From Pseudo-nitzschia pungens (lineage: Eukaryota; Bacillariophyta; Bacillariophyceae; Bacillariales; Bacillariaceae): a DNA stretch of 64,000 nt. The notes under the pieces were generated by a model, which was given only the letters and a program-made list of their open reading frames with translations, was not told the DNA's origin and did no database searches. Position numbers and translations under genes: made by a program. The stretch lies in the NCBI GenBank assembly GCA_037355855.1, contig CM074764.1, positions 2,418,001 through 2,482,000 on the forward strand, written 5' to 3'. Positions within the stretch are counted from its first letter, which is position 1; each line of letters starts with the position of its first letter. This document shows, piece after piece, positions 54,577 to 63,060 of this stretch.

Positions 54577-55884
54577 ATGGCAGGACTATACAGAGATCCT
54601 CCAATCCCTTACGAGAGAGCCTTTGACAACTCTAATCCCAAGCTTGTTACACTAACAGTTTACAATCAGGACCAAGAAGACAGCGTCAAAGTCCCTCTAT
54701 TCACAAACGTCGAATCTAGAAGAACTCCTACATACAGAAGAAGCCTTCCAAAATGCGGCGGAAGATCTTGATCTATCAGCAAATAAATACATCAAATACT
54801 TTGGCCGATGCCTTTGTGTCGATGCCCAAACCAAGTGGAGAGCCCTAACAAGAAGCCAACGTGATTATCCAACTACAAGAAATGGATACAAGCAAGCTTT
54901 CTCAGCCTTCATCAAGCAAGAATACTGCAGCGCCGAAGATGCAAAAGATATCATGCATACATACCTTCGAACGCTGAAGAAATCCAGTAAAGCCTCATGC
55001 AAAGACCATGCAGACTGAATGGAACAGCTCTTCAAATACACTGCAAAACTACAGGGCTTTGCAGCTGATCTAAACCATCTACAACAAATGACCATCTTGC
55101 TCCACAGCTTCCCAAATGAGTGGATTGAAGACTATTGCAGAATCCACAAAGGAATCAGACCACAAACAACTGTACAATTTATCGTGGACCATATGAGCTC
55201 CCTCGATCGATTGAGCAAAAGCAACTCCATTGACAATCCATATGACTCTGATGTAAACAGCGTCAGCAACCAATCGGACACTCCCTCGGATTCCGACAAC
55301 AACAGCTCTAATTCGGACAGTGACACCGATGCTGAATCCGAAGAAGAAGACAACAGCAATACCAGCAAGCGCAAGTACAAGAACCCTTGCAGAATTGCAG
55401 GACACGACCATGATTGGTCTGAATGCCCAAAAAATAAATATTCCAAAAGAAATAAGAGCAATAGCAGCAACAACAGCGCTGCTACGACCTCTAGCAATGA
55501 AACTGGAAGCACTGCTTCCAATGAATCCTTCCAAGCCCACATGAAACGCGCCATGGAATCATACTGCGCCCAACATGATGGAACGCTTGAAAGAACCATT
55601 GAAGGAACCATTATATTCAAACCAAAACGGCCTCGATTTCAGAAGCAACCTATCACCTGGCCTATACAACCAACACAAGGATCATGGTATCCAGCACCTT
55701 GCCTTCGGCTCCACTGGACCGGAATGCCAGTACAGCACTGCTGTCTGGGAAGACGCATGGAGGAGAACTCCCAGAAAGGGAAGGAACCTACAGAGATGAG
55801 CCCTGTTGCAAATAAAATGTTCGAACTAAATACAAGTGCTCAAGACCGATCCAGAGTGACGGCGACAATCAACCACATTAAATA
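54577..55884 (+). pseudogene. Gypsy F gag, broken
   Basis: ATG 54577 (MAGLYRDPPIPYERA). A frameshift near 54715 and an in-frame TGA at 55016-55018 (DHAD*MEQLF; Arg in G) break the capsid part. The rest is open to 55884: TILLHSFPNEWIEDY, an acidic Ser/Asp/Asn stretch (NSDSDTDAESEEED), knuckle CRIAGHDHDWSEC, then past the Gag end into what corresponds, in another frame, to the pol N-terminus. Non-functional. Confidence 0.85.
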
Positions 55885-56765
55885 AATAAAGATTCATATG
55901 GCAAAGAATCACATATAAAAGCAATAAAAGATCTGGACGCAGATCAGTTCGGACGCGAACTAATTGCAACAAGGGTACAGACGCTAAAGCCATGAATCAA
56001 TCGAATCGACATACCGATATCGATAAGGGTACAGACGCAAACAACTAAAGGGTACAGCAGCAATAACAAGGCCAACCTTGTTCCGGACAGATAAATAGTC
56101 CACAGGGAGCTCCAAAAATAATAGAGCAATCCCATGAAATCCATATTCAAAACCCTCAGAGGTGCTCTGGAGTTACGAAAATTCGAACCTCCAGTAGACT
56201 GCTGCAAATAACACCCAAAATGAAAGCCCGGCAAAGCATACGGCAAATCGCAATTAACTTCAAACGAAATTCAATACAAAACTAACAATGCATCCCTTCT
56301 CTGCTTTACAAATCGCAGATACGGCAAGCAATACACATCCAACGCTCGGCTTTTCACCTACCTTAACTCCTATTACAACAGGAGGTGTTTTTATGCCTAC
56401 GAGCAATCGATTTCAAATCAACCAAATTCAATTTAAACTCCGCTCTGCTACCACGAGAGGTACATCACAGTTGGGGGAGGAAAAGAATTTTCTTCGACTC
56501 TTTTTCTATTTTTACCATGTCATTATGACCCTTCTCACGAACAAGAAACAAATCTTCCATTTTCAGTATCACAAAGAACCTTCTTCAATCCCAGTTCAAT
56601 CTACATTACCATATATCTTCAGAATGGTTCGAATGGCATATATCATCATCTTCAACCGGTTCTCCGAGCAAGCATATCTCTTTTCCAACCGTATTGTACT
56701 GAACTACAACTCCGAACCTATTGTATTGAACCACATGCAAACTTCACCTAATCATTGGGGAACTA
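55885..56765 (+). other. Gypsy F interior without pol
   Basis: No supported gene. The first 230 bp retain faint pol-start similarity (CAAGGCCAACCTTGTTCC). The following 500 bp match nothing else in the window. A 160-codon frame at 56288-56770 has no recognisable feature. Confidence 0.55.
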
Positions 56766-56885
56766 TGTAACATGCTACCGTATGTTACTCTACGAGGGCT
56801 CTAAATGATTATTGAATCCCGCATGTACTCCAATGTATATGGTATTCATGTACGTATGTTCGGTATATACACACATACAACAGAT
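56766..56885 (+). repeat. Gypsy F 3' LTR, truncated
   Basis: First about 120 bp of the F LTR (TGTAACATGCTACCG), ending at ACACATACAAC where LINE sequence resumes. Confidence 0.85.
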
Positions 56886-57240
56886 AACAGGTCTGAAGAG
56901 CCTTGACCCATATGCGCTGAGCTGCTGGAGGCCAAGGTGGGGGAGGACATCTAGGCCAGTCAAGATGATCTCTCAAGTGGTTGGAGGATGTCAGCTGGAA
57001 AGCCATGGGGGTAAGCCTTGTCCCATCTGGAGTACAAATATCAGCAAGGGAAATAGCCTTGAGGGACATTCGAATGTGATTCAAGAGGGACAAGTCAGCA
57101 CCGCTGAAGCCAGCCTTGACAAAAGGCTTGCATGAGATAACAGCCATTGGAATGGAGCAGAGGAAGATCTGGGAAGTCTTCAACCAAGCTCACAGGGTGA
57201 ACAGAAAAGAACTTCCACACACGCTTGTACCAGCAGGGAG
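56886..57240 (-). pseudogene. LINE polymerase fragment between gypsy F and gypsy G
   Basis: Minus-strand coding sequence downstream of RT (AGFSGADLSLLNHIRM, ISLADICTPDGTRL, WPPAAQRIWVKALQ). Bases 56928-57240 are repeated exactly at 63061-63373 on the other side of gypsy G. It shares with that copy the same frameshift in QAFCQGW/KAGF, so the LINE was dead before the duplication. Confidence 0.88.
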
Positions 57241-57551
57241 TGTAACATGCTAGCGTAGGCTAGTAGTGTTACGAATTAATAATTAACCGAATCCCACATG
57301 GGATTCAAATATATATAAGGTATCCGTGTACGGATATCTGGTATGTATGAACAGGCATGCACAAGAGAGCGATTATACGATTAAGGTTACATACGAAATA
57401 TATGTTATATACAGTGATGGATATTATATGAGAAGGTCGCGATGACCTCATCGCTCATTATTTCCTCTCTCTAATTTCAATCCCATCTCGTAAAGTGAAA
57501 TAACACACAATTATTCATACTACTCCGAATTTTCTACCTTAGAGTGTTACA
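57241..57551 (+). repeat. Gypsy G 5' LTR
   Basis: 311 bp, TGTAACATGCTAGCG...GTGTTACA. Followed by the palindrome ACAGTAATTACTGT (57551-57564). Confidence 0.96.
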
Positions 57552-57684
57552 CAGTAATTACTGTCCGCTTTCACGTAGGAAGACAGTAGTATTCAGTACT
57601 GAATCCAAACTCATCAACAAACTCAACAAAAGGACCACTTCAGGTCCCTAACAAGAGCAACCTCCTTAACCAACTCCTTCAACC

Positions 57685-58726
57685 ATGGCCGGAATCTACA
57701 GAGATCCCCCCATCGCTTACAAGAGTTCCTTCGATCGGACCAAACCGAAACTCTTCACTCTGTACAACGTCGATGAGGACCGAACCGACAGCATGAAAGT
57801 CCCCCTGTTCACTGAAACCGGAGGATTAGAAGAACTGCTTTTTGTGGAAGAGTCTTTCAGAAATGCAGCAAAGCTCCTAAGACTCCCAGTCAACATATAC
57901 CTCACGCACTTCAGCCGCTGCCTCACCACAGACGCGCAAAGCAAGTGGAATGACATGATAAAGGACCCACTGGATCCAGAAGAATACCAATACGAGCAAG
58001 AGGAGATTGGTGGATATGATCAAGCCTTCCTAGACTTCACCAAGCTCTACTGCAACGCCAGAGATGCTCGAGACATCATGCACACTTACCTTCGAAGCGC
58101 CGAATGCCGGAAGACTCCTTCCATTACATGCAAGGACCACGCAGACCGGATCCTTATCCTCATGAAATACACTCAAAAGTTAGATGGGAGCAGCGCGCCC
58201 CTGTCTAGAGTGGAGAAACTCACCATCCTCCTCCACTCCTTTCCCTCAGCATGGATCGAGAGCTATGGCATTATCCACAGTGGAATCCAAGAAAATACCA
58301 CAGTCCAACACATAGTGGACCACATGAGCTGTCACGAGCGCCAATCTAACAAGAAAAGCAACAAGAACAACAACAAGCAACAGCAAAAGCGCTCGAACAA
58401 CAGCAACAACTCTCGCAAGCGCAATAATTCCAACCACAAAGGGAATCAGAACAAGAAGAAGTCCAATCCCTGCAGGATTCCCTGGTCACAACCACGATTG
58501 GTCTGAGTGTCCCAAGAACCGGTTCTCCAAGAACTACAAGGCCCCCGGTAACAACCAAACTGAGTCCTTCCATACTCATACTCAAGCGCTCATGATCCCA
58601 GGGAGCAATGAGACCTTCCAAGCCCATATCAACGCAGCTCGTGAAGCAGCGATTGAAGAATACCATGCCAATCATGGTGGAAGAACAGAAAGGAGCATCG
58701 ATGGGGACCTCATTTGGCTCCCCTGA
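57685..58726 (+). pseudogene. Gypsy G gag with one frameshift
   Basis: ATG 57685 (MAGIYRDPPIAYKSS). Capsid-like region open through HFSRCLTTDAQSKWN, DRILILMKYTQKLDG and ILLHSFPSAWIESYG, then an Asn/Lys/Gln linker. At about 58483 one extra base relative to E (CCCTGGTC against CCCGGAC) breaks the knuckle region, ending the first frame at 58506. In the restored frame the end reads DLIWLP TGA at 58724-58726, and the frame is open beyond it into pol. A single lesion separates it from an intact Gag. Confidence 0.88.
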
Positions 58727-61700
58727 ATCTCCAAAGGCTCCAAGCCTAAGAAGCCCCCGGCTTCACCTAAACCAGCAATCACCTTGCCTCCAGCTCCCCA
58801 GGAACTGGATGCCAGCACAGCCCGGCTGTCTGGGATGACGCATGGAGGAGATCTCCCAGATAAAGAGGGGAAGGAACCTACAGGATGGAGTATTCCTGTT
58901 GAAAGCTCAGCAAAGCCTGCGAACGCAACAACAAAAACAGTTCGATTCTCCGGAACGAACGATACAATGGATACGAATCGAAATCAAACGAATCGATCCA
59001 AGGGTACAACAGACGCATCATCGATCACTATCGATCCGAATAAGACAGCAGCAACAAATAGACCACTCTTGCCCCTGGCAAGGAATTGGTCCACGGGTAC
59101 AGCCAAAAATCTCTATTACAATACCCAAAACTCCAAAGACTACACCAAAGGAGGTGCGTTGGAGCAAAATTATTTAAAGCTGCTGTCGACTGCTGGGAAT
59201 CCAGCAGAACAGGCATCGAATAAGAGCAACGTGGCTCCTATTCTTTTAACTACAGTACAATACATACAAGGCATACCAACGAAATCAAGACCACTACTCG
59301 CACTACTTGATAGTGGATCTTCCGGAACTCTAATCAACAAAAGATCACTACCATTTGGCACCCTACCAATACGAAGCAAGCATCAAGTCCTAACCACGAC
59401 AGCAAATGGAAGCTTCGATACTACGGAATACATCATCATGAAGAATACCAAGCTACAGGAGTTTGGTAACTACAACATCGAACGACAAGAGGCAAGGCTC
59501 TTCCATTCCCCCAACTGCAAATATGATTTGATACTAGGCAGAGACTTCCTCCACCTAGCAAAGATCAATCTCCTATTCAAAGAAGGAGCAGTTCAGTGGA
59601 TGGATAGAACCATTCCTATGAAGGACACCTCTCTATACCATGACAACCACACCATGCTCATGGAAGAACTAGAAGATGCCGAACTCTTTGCTGATGATCT
59701 ATCCTTTGCTAATCCATACAAGTCCAAGGTCATACTAGACAGAGCCTACCAAGAAACAGACCCATCTGCAGTCGCACAACAGCAGAGCCACATGTCCACA
59801 GCAGAGCAGCACCAGTTCCAAGCAATACTAAACAAGTATCCAAATGTCTTCAATGGAGAACTTGGCAAGTACCCTCACAAGAAGATCTCTCTAAGACTGA
59901 AGCCCGGATCCAAGCCCATACACAAAAAGCCTTATCCAGTTGCATACAAAAGAGAAGACCTATTCAAAAGGGAACTCCAGAATCTTTGTAATGATGGAGT
60001 CCTCAAGCGTTGCAATGGACCGGCCGAATGGGCATTCCCAACCTTCATAGTACCAAAGAAAGACAACAGAGTTAGATGGGTATCAGACTTCAGAGAACTC
60101 AATGAACTTCTTGAGAGACGTCCTTATCCAATCCCCCGGATACAAGACATCATGAACAAGCGAGGCAAGTATACCCACTTCACCAAGATTGACTTGTCCA
60201 TGCAATACTACTGCTTTGAACTGGATGACGCAAGCAAGAAGCTCTGTACCATAGTCACCCCTTATGGTTGCTATGAATATCAAAGACTACCAATGGGAGT
60301 TAAAGTCTCCCCGGATGTGGCGCAGCAGTTGATGGAAGATATCCTACAAGACACTGACTGCACTGTTTACATTGACGATATTGGCATCTGGACCAATGGC
60401 TCTTTTGACCTCCACATGAAGACCATTGACAAGATCTTAGACCGACTCAACCAAAATGGTCTCAAGTGCAACCCACTCAAATGTGATTGGGCCGTACAAG
60501 AAACTGACTTCCTTGGATATTGGATGACACCTACTGCAGTTAAGCCTTGGAGAAAGAAGATTGAAGCCATTCTACATATGGATCGACCAAGGACTGTAAC
60601 CCAAGTTAAGTCCTTCCTCGGCGCAGTAGGGTATTACAGGGACATGTGGCCCCGACGCTCTCATGTCCTAGCGCCACTGTTTGATATCACCGGAACCCCC
60701 AAGAAGCAAGCTCCTCAAGCAGCTACCATCAAGGCCAAACAAAGGAAAGCTCCTTCAGCTTTCACTTGGGGACCTGCTCAGGATAAAGCCTTTCAAGAGA
60801 TGAAGGCAATGGTGGCAGCAGATGCCCTGAACACTTATCCAGACCTTAACAAGCCCTTTGAACTGTACACTGATGCCTCAGACCTCCAGCTCGGCGCTGC
60901 CATAATACAAGATGGCAAGCCAATAGCCTATTGGTCTAAGAAACTATCTGATGCCCAGAAGAACTATACTACTATGGAGAAAGAACTCCTCGCAATAGTA
61001 CTCTGCTGCAAAGAGTACCGAAAGATGCTACTTGGTGGTGTCATCAACGTATACACCGACCACAAGAACCTTACCTTCAGAACCCTCTCAGTCCAACGAG
61101 TCCTCCGGTGGAGACTATTCCTTGAAGAATTCCGTGTCAACCTCACTTATGTGGAAGGCAAGAAGAATGTTCTTGCTGATGCCTTCTCCAGACTCCCCCG
61201 GATGGATCCACCTACTGAAGGGAAGAAAGCCCTCTCAAAGGGCACCTTAATCGATTTCTTGAACCTTGAAGTCCCCAAACAAGATGAAGAACTGTTTTTA
61301 ACAGAGTTCCCCAACCTCTTCCGACACTTATGCAATGACGCAGACCAGGAATTACAGTCCTGCTTGCTGAACAATGAGTGTCTAGTTAACCTACCGAACA
61401 ACCAAGACCTGGAGTGCCCGGTAAACTACTCCAACATTTATCTTCATCAACAGAAGGATCCTACGATCAAGTTCAAGATTCAATCCAAAGCCTTCTTCTA
61501 CCAAGAATTAGAAGGCAATAACATCCTCTGCTACGCCAATCAATCCAACCCAGACAACTGGCGTATATACATACCAAGCTCTCTCTCGAACGATACCATC
61601 AAATGGTACCATCTCCTGTTGGGTCATTGTGGATCCACCAGGCTATATCAAACTATCTCCTCAAGATTCTACATCGACAATCTATCCAATCTTTGCAAGA

Positions 61701-62719
61701 CTTACATTTGCCCCGACAGCTGCATTAAATATAAGAACCAACATTCCAAATATGGAAAGCTACCACCGAAGGAAGCGCCGCTAGCTCCATTTAACGAGAT
61801 ACATGTGGACCTCATAGGCCCCTGGAAGATTACAGCGCAAGGCAAGAACTACAACTTCAAGGCCCTAACATGTATCGATCCAGTCACTAACCTCCTGGAA
61901 ATCATCAGAATTAGGGATAAGTCCTCACAGCATGTATCAGACCAATTCAAGAACTGTTGGCTCTCAAGGTATCCAAGACCTATCAGATGTGTCCACGACA
62001 ATGGTGGAGAATTCCTAGGCGCTGAGTTCCAGACTACTCTCAAGCAGTATGGGATTCAGTCCATTCCCACTACAGTGAAGAATCCCCAATCCAATGCCAT
62101 CTGTGAAAGAGTCCATCATACAGTTGCTGATATTCTCAGAGTCTTAGTTCACGTGAATCCCCCTCAAGTCAACACCAGAGCCAGTCAGCTCATGGATAAT
62201 GCCCTGGCAACTTGCATGCATGCCTCTCGGTGTGCTGTCAACGCTGCCCTACAGGCATCCCCAGGGTCTCTAGTATTCAATAGGGACATGCTGATTGATC
62301 TGCCGCTAACATCCAACCTGTTAGCTTTGCAACAGCTCCGGCAACAAGGGATTAACAAGAATCTACTCAGAGATAATGCGAAGCGCATCAACCACACCTT
62401 CCAAGTCCATGACAAGGTATGGATCCAAGAGCCGGATCCGGACAAGCTACAACCCAGGAAGCTTGGCCCTTTTCCAATCACGCAAGTCAATCCGAATGGG
62501 ACTGTAAAACTGCAAAGAGCTCCGTCAGTGATAGAAACAGTGAATATTCGGAAGCTAACTCCCTACCGGGAACCGAAGCAGTCGAACCCTACTATGTCCA
62601 ATGAATCCACAGTAAGTAATCAGGTGAATCAGTCGGAGTCTACGCCGGCTGAATCAGCACACATCGAATTGAGCCAATCAAATGATTCAGACTGCTCCAT
62701 GAGTCACTGGTCGGCTTAA
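58727..62719 (+). CDS. Gypsy G pol polyprotein
   Basis: Open from just after the gag TGA to TAA 62719; the long frame counted from TTG 58784 is 1311 codons. Approximate positions from there: protease DSGSS at 176, RT YIDD at 529 with LPMGVKVSPDVAQQL before it, RNase H YTDASD at 694 and VYTDHKNL about 750, integrase zinc part HLLLGHCGSTR near 945, core D at 1006 (HVDLIGPW), D at 1070 (CVHDNGGEF), E at 1106 (NAICERVHH). All expected catalytic residues are visible. The C-terminus is Ser/Asn-rich with no chromodomain. There is no ATG near the start, so it should be made as Gag-Pol by UGA readthrough. Confidence 0.95.
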   Translation: MSKGSKPKKPPASPKPAITLPPAPQELDASTARLSGMTHGGDLPDKEGKEPTGWSIPVESSAKPANATTKTVRFSGTNDTMDTNRNQTNRSKGTTDASSITIDPNKTAATNRPLLPLARNWSTGTAKNLYYNTQNSKDYTKGGALEQNYLKLLSTAGNPAEQASNKSNVAPILLTTVQYIQGIPTKSRPLLALLDSGSSGTLINKRSLPFGTLPIRSKHQVLTTTANGSFDTTEYIIMKNTKLQEFGNYNIERQEARLFHSPNCKYDLILGRDFLHLAKINLLFKEGAVQWMDRTIPMKDTSLYHDNHTMLMEELEDAELFADDLSFANPYKSKVILDRAYQETDPSAVAQQQSHMSTAEQHQFQAILNKYPNVFNGELGKYPHKKISLRLKPGSKPIHKKPYPVAYKREDLFKRELQNLCNDGVLKRCNGPAEWAFPTFIVPKKDNRVRWVSDFRELNELLERRPYPIPRIQDIMNKRGKYTHFTKIDLSMQYYCFELDDASKKLCTIVTPYGCYEYQRLPMGVKVSPDVAQQLMEDILQDTDCTVYIDDIGIWTNGSFDLHMKTIDKILDRLNQNGLKCNPLKCDWAVQETDFLGYWMTPTAVKPWRKKIEAILHMDRPRTVTQVKSFLGAVGYYRDMWPRRSHVLAPLFDITGTPKKQAPQAATIKAKQRKAPSAFTWGPAQDKAFQEMKAMVAADALNTYPDLNKPFELYTDASDLQLGAAIIQDGKPIAYWSKKLSDAQKNYTTMEKELLAIVLCCKEYRKMLLGGVINVYTDHKNLTFRTLSVQRVLRWRLFLEEFRVNLTYVEGKKNVLADAFSRLPRMDPPTEGKKALSKGTLIDFLNLEVPKQDEELFLTEFPNLFRHLCNDADQELQSCLLNNECLVNLPNNQDLECPVNYSNIYLHQQKDPTIKFKIQSKAFFYQELEGNNILCYANQSNPDNWRIYIPSSLSNDTIKWYHLLLGHCGSTRLYQTISSRFYIDNLSNLCKTYICPDSCIKYKNQHSKYGKLPPKEAPLAPFNEIHVDLIGPWKITAQGKNYNFKALTCIDPVTNLLEIIRIRDKSSQHVSDQFKNCWLSRYPRPIRCVHDNGGEFLGAEFQTTLKQYGIQSIPTTVKNPQSNAICERVHHTVADILRVLVHVNPPQVNTRASQLMDNALATCMHASRCAVNAALQASPGSLVFNRDMLIDLPLTSNLLALQQLRQQGINKNLLRDNAKRINHTFQVHDKVWIQEPDPDKLQPRKLGPFPITQVNPNGTVKLQRAPSVIETVNIRKLTPYREPKQSNPTMSNESTVSNQVNQSESTPAESAHIELSQSNDSDCSMSHWSA

Positions 62720-62749
62720 CTGTAGGATTCGTTCAATCATGAGGCACTA

Positions 62750-63060
62750 TGTAACATGCTAGCGTAGGCTAGTAGTGTTACGAATTAATAATTAACCGAA
62801 TCCCACATGGGATTCAAATATATATAAGGTATCCGTGTATGGATATCTGGTATGTATGAACAGGCATGCACAAGAGAGCGATTATACGATTAAGGTTACA
62901 TACGAAATATATGTTATATACAGGGATGGATATTATATGAGAAGGTCGCAATGACCTCATCGCTCATTATTTCCTCTCTCTAATTTCAATCCCATCTCGT
63001 AAAGTGAAATAACACACAATTATTCATACTACTCCGAATTTTCTACCTTAGAGTGTTACA
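62750..63060 (+). repeat. Gypsy G 3' LTR
   Basis: 311 bp with three differences from the 5' LTR. Preceded by CAATCATGAGGCACTA, shared with E. Followed directly by the second copy of the 313-bp LINE segment. Confidence 0.96.

Larger units (their letters stand above)
53991..56885 (+). mobile_element. Gypsy element F, gag-only derivative
   Basis: 5' LTR 53991-54356, leader, decayed gag, a short degenerate trace of the pol start (about 56040-56110), then 500 bp of unrelated sequence and a truncated 3' LTR 56766-about 56885. The tract before it (CTAATCATTGGGGAACTA) resembles the pre-LTR tract of E and G. It lies within LINE coding sequence, on both sides. Because the 3' LTR is truncated the TSD cannot be confirmed. 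Lacking protease, RT and integrase, it could move only in trans. Confidence 0.85.
57241..63060 (+). mobile_element. Ty3/gypsy element G, nearly intact
   Basis: 5820-bp element with two 311-bp LTRs that differ at three positions. Flanks are not the usual 5-bp TSD. Instead 313 bp of LINE sequence is repeated directly, ending exactly at the left LTR (56928-57240) and starting exactly at the right LTR (63061-63373). Gag has one frameshift; Pol is fully open. Gag and Pol share one frame separated by a TGA at 58724-58726, as in E. The most likely active or recently active gypsy in the window, at least as a source of Pol. Confidence 0.95.

Noticed and set aside
56288..56770. 160-codon frame before the gypsy F 3' LTR
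   Set aside because: No domain, no repeats elsewhere in the window, no start or composition evidence. Left as unassigned.
62735..62750. Classical polypurine tract before the gypsy 3' LTR
   Set aside because: The conserved tract is mixed sequence. I list it as a finding rather than call it a PPT.
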